A program made the translations under genes and the position numbers. The notes below the pieces were generated by a model, which searched no databases, had not been told where the DNA came from, and saw only the letters and a list, made by a program, of their open reading frames with translations. From Adiantum capillus-veneris (lineage: Eukaryota > Streptophyta > Polypodiopsida > Polypodiales > Pteridaceae), in NCBI GenBank assembly GCA_014529385.2, contig CM043950.1:82532843-82596842 (forward strand): a stretch of 64,000 bases of DNA, given 5' to 3'. How positions within the stretch are numbered: position 1 is the stretch's first letter; the number at the start of each line of letters is the position of its first letter. Of this stretch, positions 22,206 to 35,972 are shown one piece after another.

Positions 22206-25200
22206 AAGAGAGTATAAGTTGGACAAGTGGTGGACCTTCAAGCTAGAGCATCCATGCTACTGGACATGATAGGTAGGGAATCTAGTTGAATATTATATGT
22301 ATAATATATATGTAAGAGATCTAGCTTGGACAAGTGGTGGACCTTGGAACAAAACCCCATGTAAAACATATCATGCACATTCCAAGTGGTCAAAAAAAAT
22401 ATCATTTAAGATATAGCCTTATAGGTTGGACAAGTGGTGGACCTTAACACCCAGATATTCTTCATATAATGACATAGAATGGAGAACTGGTGAATCTTGA
22501 GACCAAACCATGCTACTAGCGATAATAGCTTGGACAAGTGGTGGACCTTGAAAGTAAACCCCCCATCTACGAAATATCGTGGGTTTAAGGTATTTCGATG
22601 GAGCCTAGCATCTTGGAGACATCGTGCATCTTGCTTCTCTTCATCTTTCAATGGAGCCTATCTTGGACAAATGGTGGAGCATCCTTCTCTCCATGTTTCA
22701 ATGGACCCTAGCTTGGACAAGTGGTGGACCTTTGCTTCTCTCTATTATTCAATAGAGTTAGCTTGGACAAGTGGTGGACCTTGGAACCAAACCCCCATGT
22801 AAAACCTATCATGGTCACTCCAAGTGGTGAGAAAGAATAACCTTTAAGATATAGCCTTAAAGGTTGGACAAGTGGTGGACCTTAACACACTAATATTCTT
22901 AATATAATGACATAGAGTGAAAAAGTGGTGAATCTTGAGACAAAACCACTCATGCTACTAGCACTAATAGCTTGGACAAGTGGTGGACCTTGAACGTAAA
23001 CCCCCCATGTTTCAATAGAGTTAGCTTCGACAAATGGTGGAGCATCCTTCTCTCCATGTTTCAATGGAGCCTAGCTTAGACAAGTGGTGGACCTTTGCTT
23101 CTCTCTATGATTCAATAGAGTTAGCGTGGACAAGTGGTGGACCTTGGAACCAAAGCCCCATGTAAAACCTATCATGGTCACTCCAAGTGGTAATAAAGAA
23201 TAACCTTTAAGATGTAGCCTTATAGGTTGGACAAGTAGTGGACCTTAACACGCGCATATTCTTAATATAATGACATAGAGTGGAAAAATGGTGAATCTTG
23301 AGACAAAACCACTCATGCTACTAGTGATAATAGCTTGGACAAGTGGTGGACCTTGAATGTAAACCCCTCATCTATGACATATCGTGGGTTAAATGTTTTT
23401 CAATGGAGCCTAGCATGTTGGAGACATGGTGCACCTTGCTTCTCCTCATGTTTCAATGGAGCCTACCTTGGACAAATGCTGGAGCATCCTTCTCTCCATG
23501 TTTCAATGGACCCTAGCTTAGACAAGGGGTGGACCTTTGCTTCCCTCTATGTTTCATTAGAGTTAGCTTGGACAAGTGGTGGACCTTGGAGCCAAACCCC
23601 CATGTAAAACCTATCATGGTCACTCCAAGTAGTAAGAAAGAATAACCTTTTAGATGTAGCCTTATAGGTTGGACAAGTGGTGGACCTTAACACCCACATA
23701 TTCTTAATAAAAGTGGTGAATCTTGAGACCAAACCACTCAGGCTACTAGCAATAATAGCTTGGACAAGTGGTGGACCTTAAATGTAAACCCCTCATCTAC
23801 GAAATATCGTGGGTTTAATGTTTTTCGATGGAGCCTAGCGTCTTGGAGACATGGTGCAGCTTGCTTCTCGTCATGTTTCAATGGAGCTTATCTTGGAAAA
23901 ATGGTGGAGCATCCTTCTCTTCATGTTTCAATGGACCCTTGCTTGGACAAGTGGTGGACCTTTGTTTCTCTCTATGTTTCAATAGAGTTAGCTTGGACAA
24001 GTGGTGGACCTTCAAACCAAACCCCCATGTAAAACCTATCATGGTCAATCCCAGTGGTAAAAAAGAATAACCTGTAAGATGTAGCCTTATAGGTTGGACA
24101 AGTGGTGGACCTTAACACGCGCATATTCTTAATATAATGACATAGAGTGAAAAAGTGGTGAATCTTGAGACCAAACCACTTAGGCTACTACCAATAATAG
24201 CTTGGACAAGTGTTGGACCTTGAATGTAAACCCCTCATCTACAACATATCGTGGGTTTAATGTTTTTCGATGGAGCCTAGCATCTTGGAGACATGGTGCA
24301 CCTTGCTTCTCCTCATGTTTCAATGGAGCCTACCTTGGACAAATGGTGGAGCATCCTTCTCTCCATGTTTCAATGGACCCTAGCTTAGACAAGGGGTGAA
24401 CCTTTGCTTCTCTCTATGTTTCAATAGAGTTAGCTTGGGCAAGTGGTGGACCTTGGAACCGAATCCCCATGTAAAACCTATCATGGTCACTCCAAGTAGT
24501 AAGAAAGAATAACCTTTAAGATGTAGCCTTATAGGTTGGACATGTGGTGGACCTTAACACCCACATATTCTTAATAAAAGTGGTGAATCTTGAGACCAAA
24601 CCACTCAGGCTACTAGCAATAATAGCTTGGACAAGTCGTGGACCTTGAATGTAAACCCCTCATCTACGAAATATGGTGGGTTTAATGTATTTCGATGGAG
24701 CTTAGCATCTTGGAGACATGCTGCAGCTTGCTTCTCGTCATGCTTCAATGGAGCCTATCTTGGACAAATGGTGGAGCATCCTTCTCTCCATGTTTCAATG
24801 GACCCTAGCTTGGACAAGTGGTGGACCTTTGTTTCTCTCTATGTTTCAATAGAGCTAGCTTGGACAAGTGGTGGACCTTGGAACCAAACCCCCATGTAAA
24901 ACCTATCATGGTCACTCCAAGTAGTAAGAAAGAATAACCTTTTAGATGTAGCCTTATAGGTTGGAGAAGTGGTGGACCTTAACACCCACATATTCTTAAT
25001 AAAAGTGGTGAATCTTGAGACCAAACAATTAGGGCTACTAGCAATAATAGCTTGGACAAGTGGTGGACCTTGAATGTAAACCCCTCATCTACTAAATATC
25101 GTGGGTTTAATGTATTTCGATGGAGCCTAGCATCTTGGAGACATGCTGCAGCTTGCTTCTCGTCATGTTTCAATGCAGCCTATCTTGGACAAATGGTGGA

Positions 25201-28200
25201 GCATTCTTCTCTCCATGTTTCAATGGACCCTAGCTTGGACAAGTGGTGGACCTTTGTTTCTCTCTATGTTTCAATAGAGCTAGCTTGGACAAGTGGTGGA
25301 CCTTGAAACCAAACCCCCATGTAAAACCTATCATGGTCAATCCCAGTGGTAATAAAGAATAACCTGTAAGATGTAGCCTTATAGGTTGGACAAGTGGTGG
25401 ACCTTAACACGCGCATATTCTTAATATAATGACATAGAGTGAAAAAGTGGTGAATCTTGAGACCAAACCACTTAGGATACTACCAATAATAGCTTGGACA
25501 AGTGTTAGACCTTGAATGTAAACCCCTCATCTACGACATATCGTGGGTTTAATGTTTTTCAATGGAGCCTAGCATCTTGGAGACATGGTGCACCTTGCTT
25601 CTCCTCATGTTTCAATGGAGCCTACCTTGGACAAATGGTGGAGCATCCTTCTCTCCATGTTTCAATGGACCCTAGCTTAGACAAGGGGTGAACCTTTGCT
25701 TCTCTCTATGTTTCAATAGAGTTAGCTTGGGCAAGTGGTGGACCTTGGAACCAAATCCCCATGTAAAACCTATCATGGTCACTCCAAGTAGTAAGAAAGA
25801 ATAACCTTTAAGATGTAGCTTTATAGGTTGGACATGTGGTGGACCTTAACACCCACATATTCTTAATAAAAGAGGTGAATCTTGAGACCAAACCACTCAA
25901 GCTACTAGCAATAATAGCTTGGACAAGTGGTGGACCTTGAATGTAAACCCCTCATCTACGAAATATCGTGGGGTTAATGTATTTCGATGGAGCCTAGCAT
26001 CTTGGAGACATGCTGCAGTTTGCTTCTCGTCATGTTTCAATGGAGCCTATCTTGGACAAATGGTGGAGCATCCTTCTCTCCATGTTTCAATGGACCCTAG
26101 CTTGGACAAGTGGTGGACCTTTGTTTCTCTCTATGTTTCAACAGAGCTAGCTTGGACAAGTGGTGGACCTTGGAACGAAACCCCCATGTAAAACCTATCA
26201 TGGTCACTCCAAGTGGTAATAAAGAATAACCTGTAAGATGTAGCCTTATAGGTTGGACAAGTGGTGGACCTTAACACGCGCATATTCTTAATATAATGAC
26301 ATAGAGTGGAAAAGTGGTGAATCTTGAGACCAAACCACTCAGTCTACTACCAATAATAGCTTGGACAAGTGTTGGACCTTGAATGTAAACCCCTCATCTA
26401 CGACATATCGTGGGTTTAATGTTTTTCGATGGAGCCTAGCATCTTGGAGACATGGTGCACCTTGCTTCTCCTCATGTTTCAATGGAGCCTACCTTGGACA
26501 AATGGTGGAGCATCCTTCTCTCCATGTTTCAATGGACCCTAGCTTAGGCAAGGGGTGAACCTTTGCTTCTCTCTATGTTTCAATAGAGTTAGCTTGGACA
26601 AGTGGTGGACCTTGGAACCAAATCCCCATGTAAAACCTATCATGGTCACTCCAAGTAGTAAGAAAGAATAACCTTTAAGATGTAGCCTTATAGGTTGGAC
26701 ATGTGGTGGACCTTAACACCCACATATTCTTAATAAATGTGGTGAATCTTGAGACCAAACCACTCAGGCTACTAGCAATAATAGCTTGGACAAGTCATGG
26801 ACCTTGAATGTAAACCCCTCATCTACGAAATATGGTGGGTTTAATGTATTTCGATGGAGCTTAGCATCTTGGAGACATGCTGCAGCTTGCTTCTCGTCAT
26901 GCTTCAATGGAGCCTATCTTGGACAAATGGTGGAGCATCCTTCTCTCCATGTTTCAATGGACCCTAGCTTGGACAAGGTGGTGGAGCCTTGTTTCTCTCT
27001 ATGTTTCAATAGAGCTAGCATGGACAAGGGTGGTTGACCTTGTAACCAAACCCCCATGTAAAACCTATCATGGTCACTCCCAAGTAGTAAAAAAGAATAA
27101 CCTTTAAGAAGTAGCCTTATAGGTTGGGACAAGTGGTGGACCTTAACACGCGCATATTCTTAATAAAATGACATAAGTGGAAAAGTGGTGAATCTTGAGA
27201 CAGCAAACCCACTCAGGATAACTAGCCAATAAAGCTTGGACAAGTGTCCTGGAACTTGAATCTGCTAAACCCCTCATCTACGACATAATCGTGGGTTTAA
27301 TGTTTTTCGATGGAGCCTAGCATCTTGGAGACATGTGCAACTTGCTTCTCCTCATGTTCAATGGACTACCTTGGACAAATGGTGAGCATCCTTCTCACCA
27401 TGTTTCAATGGACCCTAGCTTAGACAAGGTAGAACCTTTGCTTCTCTCTATTTTCAATAGAGTTAGCTTGGACAAGTGGTGGACCTTGGAACCAAACCCC
27501 CATGTAAAACCTATCATGGTCACTCCAAGTAGTAAGAAAGAATAACCTTTAAGATGTAGCCTTATAGGTTGGACAAGTGGTGGACCTTAACACACCACAT
27601 ATTCTTAATAAAAGTGGTGAATCTTGAGACCAAACCATTCAGGCTACTAGCAATAATAGCTTGGACAAGTGGTGGACCTTAATGTAAACCCCTCATCTAC
27701 GAAATATCGTGGGTTTAAGGTATTTCGATGGAGCCTAGCATCTTGGAGACATGGTGCAGCTTGCTTCTCGTCATGTTTCAATGGAGCCTATCTTGGACAA
27801 ATGGTGGAGCATCCTTCTCTCCATGTTCAATGGACCCTAGCTTGGACAAGTGGTGGACCCTTTGTTTCTCTCTATGTTTCAATAGAGTTAGCTTGGACAA
27901 GTGGTGGACCTTGGAACCAAACCCCATGTAAAACCTATCATGGTCACTCCAAGTGGTAATAAAGAATAACCTTTAAGATGTAGCCTTATAGGTTGGACAA
28001 GTGGTGGACCTTAACACGCGCATATTCTTAATATAATGACATAGAGTGGAAAAGTGGTGAATCTTGAGACCAAAACCACTCAGGCTACTAGCAATAATAG
28101 CTTGGACAAGTGTTGGACCTTGAATGTAAACCCCCTCATCTACGACATATCGTGGGTTTAATGTTTTTCGATGGAGCCTAGCATCTTGGAGACATGGTGC

Positions 28201-31200
28201 ACCTTGCTTCTCCTCATGTTTCAATGGAGCCTACCTTGGACAAATGGTGGAGCATCCTTCTCTCCATGTTTCAATGGACCCTAGCTTAGACAAGGGTGGA
28301 CCTTTGCTTCTCTCTATGTTTCAATAGAGTTAGCTTGGACAAGTGGTGGACCTTGGAACCAAACCCCCATGTAAAACCTATCATGGTCACTCCAAGTAGT
28401 AAGAAAGAATAACCTTTAAGATGTAGCCTTATAGGTTGGACAAGTGGTGGACCTTAACACCCACATATTCTTAATAAAAGTGGTGAATCTTGAGACCAAA
28501 CCACTCAGGCTACTAGCAATAATAGCTTGGACAAGTGGTGGACCTTGAATGTAAACCCCTCATCTACGAAATATCGTGGGTTAAATGTATTTCGATGGAG
28601 CCTAGCATCTTGGAGACATGGTGCAGCTTGCTTCTCGTCATGTTTCAATGAGCCTATCTTGGACAAATGGTGGAGCATCCTTCTCTCCATGTTTCAATGA
28701 ACCCTAGCTTGGACAAGTGGTGGACCTTTGTTTCTCTCTATGTTTCAATAGAGTTAGCTTGGACAAGTGGTGGACCTTGGAACCAAACCCCCATGTAAAA
28801 CCTATCATGGTCACTCCAAGTGGTAATAAAGAATAACCTTTAAGATGTAGCCTTATAGGTTGGACAAGTGGTGGACCTTAACACGCGCATATTCTTAATA
28901 TAATGACATAGAGTGGAAAAGTGGTGAATCTTGAGACCAAACCCCTCAGGCTACTACCAATAATAGCTTGGACAAGTGTTAGACCTTGAATGTAAACCCC
29001 TCATCTACGACATATCGTGGGTTTAATGTTTTTCTATGGAGCCTAGCATCTTGGAGACATGGTGCACCTTGCTTCTCCTCATGTTTCAATGGAGCCTACC
29101 TTGGACAAATGGTGGATCATCCTTCTTTCCACGTTTCAACGGACCCTAGCTTAAACAAGGGGTGGACCTTTGATTCTCTCTATGTTTCAATAGAGTTAGC
29201 TTGGACAAGTGGTGGACCTTGGAACCAAACCCCCATGTAAAACCTATCATGGTTACTCCAAGTAGTAAGAATCTTGAGACCAAACCACTCAGGCTACTAG
29301 CAATAATAGCTAGGGATAACCATTAAGATATAGTCTTTCAAGTTGTGAGAAAGAATAACCATTAAGATATAGTCTTATAGGTTGGACAAGTGGTGGACCT
29401 TAACACCCAAATATTCTTAATACAATGACAGAGAGTGGAAAAGTGGTGAATCATGAGAGGAAACCACTCATGCTACTGGCGATAATAGGTTGGACAAATT
29501 GTTGATGTTGAATGTAAACTCCCCATGTATAAAATAACGTGTGTTTAAGGTATTTCGATGGAGGCTAGCATCTTGGAGACATGGTGCAGCTTGCTTCTCT
29601 TCATGTTTCAATGGAGTCTATCTTGGACAAATGGTGGAGCATCCTTCTCTCCATGTTTCAATAGACCCTAGCTTAGACAAGTGGTGGACCTTTGCTTCTC
29701 TCTATGTTTCAATAGAGTTAGCTTGGACAAGTGGTGGACCTTGGAACCAAACCCCCATGTAAAACCTTTCATGGTCACTCCAAGTGGTCAGAAATAATAA
29801 CCATTGAGATATAGTCTTATAGGTTGGACAAGTGGTGGACCTTAATACCCAAATATTCTTAATATAATGACACAGAGTGAAAAAGTGGTGAATCTTGAGA
29901 CCAAACCCCTCATGCTACTAGCGTTAATAGGTTGGACAACTGGTGGACCTTGAATGTAAACCTTCCATGTTTCAATAGAGTTAGCTTCGACAAATGGTGG
30001 AGCATCCTTCTCTCCATGTTTCAATGGAGCCTAGCTTGGACAAGTGGTGGACCTTTGCTTCTCTCTATGAGAAGAATAAAGTTAGCTTGGATAAGTGGTG
30101 GACCTTGGAACCAAACCCCTATGTAAAACATATCATGGACATTTCAAGTGGTGAGAAAGAATACCCTTTAAGATATACCCTTATAGGTTGGACAAGTGGT
30201 CGACCTTAACACCTAGATCTTCTTTATATAATGACATAGAGTGGAAAAGTGGTGAATCTTGAGACCAAACCACTCATGCTACTAGGGATAATAGCTTGGA
30301 AAAGTGACTGACCTTGACGTTAAACCCCACATGTAAACAATATCGTGGGTTTAAGGTATTTCAATGGATCCTAGAATCTTGGAGACATGGTGCAACTTGC
30401 TTCTTTTCATGTTTCAATGAAGCCTATCTTCCACCAATGGGGGATCATCCTTCTCTAAATGTCTCAGTGGAGCCTAGCTTGGACAAGTGGTGGACCTTTG
30501 CTTCTCTCTATGTTTCCATAGAGTTAGCTTGGACAAGTGGTGGACCTTGAAACCAAACCCCCATGTAAAACATATCATGGTCATTCCAAGTGGTGAGAAA
30601 TAATACCCTTTAAGATCTAGCCTTATAGGTTGGACAAGTGGTCGACCTTAAAACCTAGATCTTCATAATATAACGACATAGAGTGGAAAAGTGGTAAATC
30701 TTGAGACCAAACCACTCATGCTACTAAGAATAATAGGTTGGACAAGTGGTGGACCTTGAATGTAAACCCCCATGTACGAATATCATGGGTTTAAGGTATT
30801 TCAATGGATCCTAGCATCTTGGAGACATGGTGCAGATTGCTTCCCTTCATGTTTCAATGGAGCCTATCTTGGACAAATGGTGGAGCATCCTTCTCTCCAT
30901 GTTTCAATGGAGCCTAGCTTGGACAAGTGGTGGACCTTTGCTTCTCTCTATGTTTCAATAGAGTTAGCTTGGACAAGTGGTGGGCCTTGGAACCAAACTC
31001 CCATGTAAAACCTATCTTGGTAACTCCAAGTGGTGAGAAAGAATAAAGTTTAAGATATAGCCTTATAGGTTGGACAAGTGGTGGACCTTAGCACCCAGAT
31101 ATTCTTAATAGAATGACATAGAGTGGAAAAATGGTGAATCTTGAGACCAAACCACTCATGCTACTAGAGATAATAGGTTGGACAAGTGGTGGACCTTGAA

Positions 31201-33260
31201 TGTAAACCCCCCATGTACAAAATATCATGGGTTTGAGGTATTTCAATGGAGCCTAGCATCTTGGAGACATGGTGTAGCTTGCTTCTCTTCATGTTTCAAT
31301 GGAGCGTATCTTGGACAAATGGTGGAGCATCCTTCTCTCCATGTTTCAATGGACCCTAGCTTGGACAAGTGGTGGACCTTTGATTCTCTCTATGTTTCAA
31401 TAGAGTTAGCTTGGACAAGTGGTGGACCTTGAAACAAAACCCCCATGTAAAACCTATGCTGGTCACTCCAAGTGGTGAGAAAGAATAACCCTTAAGATAT
31501 AGCCTTATAGGTTGGACAAGTGGTGGACCTTAACACCCAAATATTCTTAATATAATGACATAGAGTGAAAAAGTGGTGAATCTTGAGACCAAACCACTCA
31601 TGCTACTAGCGTTAATAGGTTGGACAAGTGGTGGACCTTGAATGTAAACCCCCCATGTTTCAATAGAGTTAGCTTCGACAAATGGTAGAGGATCCTTCTC
31701 TCCATGTTTCAATGGAGCCTAGCTTGGACAAGTGGTGGACCTTTGTTTCTCTCTATGTTTCAATAGAGTTAGCTTGGACAAGTGGTGGACCTTGGAGCCA
31801 AACCCCCATGTAAAACATATCATGGACATTTCAAGTGGTGAGAAAGAATACCCTTTAAGATATACCCTTATAGGTTGGACAAGTGGTCGACCTTAACACC
31901 CAGATCTTCTTAACGTAATGACATAGAGTGGAAAAGTGGTGAATCTTGAGACCAAACCACTCATGCTACTAGAGATAATAGGTTGGACAAGTGGTGGACC
32001 TTGAATGTAAACTCCCCATGTACAAAATATCGTGGGTTTAAGGTATTTCAATGGATCTTAGCATCTTGGAGACATGGTGCAGCTTGCTTCTCTTCATGTT
32101 TCAATGGAGCCTATCTTGGACAAATGGTGGAGCATCCTTCTCTCCATGTTTCAATGGACCCTAGCTTAGACAAGTGGTGGACCTTTGCTTCTCTCTATGT
32201 TTCAATAGAGTTAGCTTGGACAAGTGGTGGAACTTGGAACCAAACCCCCATGTAAAACCTATCATGGTCATTCCAAGTGGTGAGAAAGAATACCCTTTAA
32301 GATATAGCCTTATAGGTTGGACAAGTGGTGGACCTTAACACCCAGATCTTCTTAATATAATGACATAGAGTGGAAAAGTGGTGAATCTTGACATCAAACC
32401 ACTCATGCTACTAGTGATAATAGGTTGGACAAGTGGTGGACCTTGAATGTAAACCCCCCATGTACGAAATATCATGGGTTTAAGATATTTCAATGGAGCC
32501 TAGCATTTTGGAGACATGGTGCAGCTTGCTTCTCTTCATGTTTCAATCAAACCTGGCTTGGACAAATGGTGGAGCATCCTTCTCTCCATGTTTCAATGGA
32601 GCCTAGCTTGGACAAGTGGTGGACCTTTGATTCTCTCTATGTTTCAATAGAGTTAGCTTGGACAAGTGGTGGACCTTGGAACCATACCCCTATGTAAAAC
32701 CCATCATGTGCATTCCAAGTGGTGGTAAATAATACCATTTAAGATATAGCCTTATAGGTTGGACAAGTGGTGGACCTTAACACCCAGATCTTCTTAATAT
32801 AATGACATAGAGTGGAAAAGTGGTGAATCTTGAGACCAAACCACTCATGCTACTAGGGATAATAGGTTGGACAAGTGGTGGACCTTGAATTTAAACCCAC
32901 ATATACAAAATATCATGGGTTTAAGGTATTTCAATGGAGCCTAGCATCTCAAAGACATGGTGCATCTTGCTTCTCTTCATGTTTCAATGGAGCCTATTTT
33001 GGACAAATGGTGGAGCATCCTTCTCTCCATGTTTCAATGGACCCTAGATTGGACAAGTGGTGGACCTTTGCTTCTCTCTATGTTTCAATATAGTTAGCCT
33101 ATATTAGACAATTAGTAGACCTCGAATCTCTCCATGTTGTCTAGAGCTGAGCTTGGACAAGTGGTGGACCTTACTTCTCCCTTCCCTTAGTTTACTAGCT
33201 TAAATGATCACTATGTATACTTGCTTAGATCTAGCTTGAACAAGTGGTGGAACTTGTATT
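22206..33260 (+). repeat. Higher-order satellite array built on a 20-bp box
   Basis: The box TTGGACAAGTGGTGGACCTT and close variants occur about five times per unit of roughly 430 bp, for some 25 units. Where regular, equivalent boxes lie at 23335, 23760, 24202, 24627, 25052, 25919, 26361 and 26786, giving units of 425 and 442 bp. The 17-bp difference is a TATAATGACATAGAGTG-type segment present or absent. Other fixed phrases per unit are ATGTTTCAATGGAGCCTA, CATCTTGGAGACATGG and CCATGTAAAACCTATCATGG. One truncated unit lies at about 29255-29345, and units beyond it are more diverged. The array stops about 70-100 bp before the gene 2 ATG exon. Confidence 0.92.
26960..28700. other. Stretch of the array rich in single-base indels
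   Basis: Units here carry many one-base insertions or deletions relative to neighbours: GGACAAGGTGGTGGAGCC, GGTTGGGACAAG, GACATAATCGTGG, CATGTTCAATGG, AACCCCCTC. Neighbouring units differ mainly by substitutions. Densest at 26970-27470. Probably poorly polished assembly. Confidence 0.6.
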
Positions 33261-33325
33261 CACACAAACTTAATCCATTACAAAAAAGTATATGTTAAAA
33301 TAACATTTGGTTTTTTTTGTTTCAG

Positions 33326-34518
33326 GAAAGATGGCTCCAAAAAAACAGGTTGCAAGGGTTGCTGTCTCAGTTGACTATACTTGCAATGATCTTAGGAAAT
33401 GGTATTTGGACATACATGGTATAGAGGGTGCACAATTTCATAAGGTGCATCTATTTATTGCCAAAAAGGAGAATGACAGCTTGTTTGAAGATGTTGGACA
33501 AGTTGTGGAAGCATCTGTCTCTGTAGTTGATAGTCATCCAGAGGTGGAATGCATTGACATTCTAGTTCCAATGAATCTAGAATTTCAACTATCTCCAGGA
33601 GCATATGCATTGGAGCGCATGTCTAGAAACAAAGAAGAGACAATGTTTTCTCGAGGATGGAAGTTTGCAGAATCAAATCCAAATATCACAGCAGATCAAC
33701 TTCAAAGCTCCATCATTGCCACACTACAACGAAAAAAGGTGAAAGCTTCACGACCACCATCCACAAAGAAGCAAGCAAAAGTGCAGAAAGTAGAAGCTAA
33801 GCGAACTAGTTCCATTTTGGATGTAGACAAGGCATCTTTGGCATCCTCATCAACAGAGGGTTCAATGTCAAAGATGAGAATTGTGGATCCAGATGTTTTA
33901 GAAGCTGAGGCCATGAAAGGACAAGAAAAAGATACAGGTGGAATGAATAAGTACATAAATTATTTTCCTTTCCAATATAGGGAATTTGATATCCCTATTC
34001 AAAATTGTTGGCTTGCTCCTGATCACTATAATGCACGTATTATGGATAAAAAACACGCTGAAAGTGTGTTATTTGGATTTTCACGGAGTACGACCAAGCC
34101 TGCAGCATGTGCATATTTGATGCCTGTTCGAAATGCAAAATCAAAGAAGGGGACTCCTTTGGCAGTAGAAGAGGTAGAGGAGCAAAAAATTAAAGATTAT
34201 CATTATTGGATTCTTGATGGGCAGCATTCAATCTATGCTGCAAAAGTTTTGCTTCACAATGAACAAAACAACAAAGAGATCTTTGAAAGACTGATTAGCG
34301 TGTATAAATTTAGAAAGGCTCGCATTGTTGTGAATGCTCCTCCATTTGTTGCAACTGCTATATCTGCCATTGCAAATGAGGAGGCTCAGGCATTGTATGT
34401 CAAGCAACCTTACAGCCAAATATTGAGACATTTACGGAGTCAATGGATCTTCTCAGGACGACCACCAAAGGCAGCAAGTGGAATTGCAGAGGGACATGCA
34501 TCTCGTGCCGGATGGGAT
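33326..34518 (+). CDS. Gene 2, exon 1: N-terminal domain and ParB-like domain
   Basis: A TTTCAG acceptor (33324-33325) precedes GAAAG-ATG (33331), the same arrangement as gene 1. The exon gives 396 uninterrupted residues. The N-terminal part shares KWYLDIHG, VHLFIAKK and G-Q-V-V patterns with gene 1. A basic, Ser-rich linker follows (residues about 135-210). The ParB-like region contains FDIPIQNCWLAPDHYNAR, ACAYLMPVR and YHYWILDGQHSIYAAKVL (residues about 288-305), the ParB box-II layout with QHS where EHR is common. The donor (GAT|GTAAGT) is phase 0, matching gene 1. This is the best preserved coding exon in the window. Nuclear DNA binding is a guess from the fold. Confidence 0.7.
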
Positions 34519-34602
34519 GTAAGTTATTTTCTTTGTCTTTTTGATAGTGTTTAATTAACAAATCTTGCTCAATAGTTTAATTATTTCTCTATTTCTTTTT
34601 AG

Positions 34603-35972
34603 GCTTTTCTTCGATTGGCAAGAATGAGTGCAGCAGCAAGTTGGATTGCTAAACAGGCACACATGGTCACGTACTCTGATTTAGTTTATGATTGCTGGAT
34701 AGAAATCATTGAAAATCTAGAAGAGGAGAATAAGAAACCCCCAACAACTGTATTTAGATACCTTTGTGGCCTTGAGGAATCAGAGGTAAAGACTATTCAA
34801 GAAGAGATTAGAGATGAGAAGATTTTACTGTCAAAGAGTGCAAAGGATGGTGATGCAACTGACATGTATGATCGAATCAAGCAGTTGAAGCAAGACAAAT
34901 TGATTCAAGATGCACTTCTTGAAGGCTTCAACAATTTGAATGAGTCTTCACCATGTAAAGACTGGGAGGAGGTGGTCAAAATGTATAACATCAATGATGT
35001 TGTTTATAAAACAATTTTAATGCTATGCGAGGAATGGATCAGATCTAGTTTGACGCGTGGAACAAAGAAAATGGCTTTTCCAGATGGAGCAATAAAATAC
35101 ATGCAATGGGCAATTCACCTTCAAAAGGAGAAAACTGAGCCTAGAGATTTGCCATGGTCAATCTATGTGGTGAGCCTACAAATGGAAGGCAATCTCTACT
35201 TGATGCGCCACTTCAATAATAAAGTGCCTATTGGCTTATGTGTTTTAGATATGACAAAAAACGTTGGAGGCAATTTGAAGTGGAGTGAGGAGACATTTAA
35301 CAATGCTTTGGATGGGATCTTGGCTATTGCTGGAGGGTCAACAGATCTTTCTTGCATTTGTGGATTTCACTAACTTCACAAAATTGCAATGTGCCTTTCA
35401 CGCCATGGGAGATAATCTGAGCTACCATTGTTGTGGTGCATTGCATCACTTTCCATCAGCTCCTTGCAAAGGAGCAATTCAATTCCTAACAGTTATTGCC
35501 TTCTTGGGACAAGGCAATGCATTTGAAGACCTGAGAAGAAGATCAGAGGAACATCCCATGCCAATTGATTGTTCTCTTCTTCAAGTAGCAGATAACGATA
35601 TGTCAGATTTGCAATATTTGGAGGCCAAAAAAAGAGCTTTGGTCAAGCACTACATTCGTACATATTGTTTTGAAGACCGCAAGCTTGTTGATGTTTTTGG
35701 TGATGGCTCCTTGGTTGCACAAGAAGGAATACAACAGAAAAAAGAAGTTATCTGCTTAATTGATAGTGTGGAGGAGGCAAAAAGCGTGGAGACCATGCTG
35801 CTAGACTTTGTTAAGTCTCATGAAGATATAGAAAAATGGGCTGGACTTCAACAATCCACTTCGCAATCAGGCGACATTGTGCCTGTTACAGAGGAGTGCT
35901 CTCCACAAAGAGAAGAAGAACAACAACAACACCATCCTCTGTCAATGGAGGACTTTTTGGAAATGGAGACAC
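34603..35972 (+). pseudogene. Gene 2, exon 2: diverged amino-methyltransferase-like domain, one frameshift
   Basis: The acceptor at 34601-34602 (TTTTTAG) continues exon 1 in phase 0. A charged helical region (residues 397-600) leads to VPIGLCVLDMTKN, where the class-beta methyltransferase catalytic D-P-P-Y would be; only the Asp remains. At about 35336-35347 the frame must shift by one base to continue into IFLAFVDFTNFTKLQCAFHA, the strand-helix that normally follows. The new frame ends with RKLVDVFGDGS (SAM motif I; gene 1 has SYVLDIFCGG) and an acidic IDSVEEAK. The donor is ACAC|GTATGT, phase 1. The shift may be a real mutation or an assembly error. The missing P-P-Y argues against methyl transfer in either paralogue. 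Confidence 0.55.

Noticed and set aside
22500-33100. Repeated 60-96-codon frames (MDKWWTLNVNPSS-type) in nearly every array unit
   Set aside because: They follow from the repeat itself, mostly open on TTG not ATG, shift with one-base indels, and have no domain. Not genes.
22206-33260. CRISPR-like look of a 20-bp box with spacers
   Set aside because: Spacers are themselves repeated in a fixed order, spacing is irregular, there are no cas genes, and the setting is a plant nuclear genome.
35320-35360. Programmed frameshift in gene 2
   Set aside because: No slippery heptamer or obvious downstream structure; mutation or assembly error is simpler.
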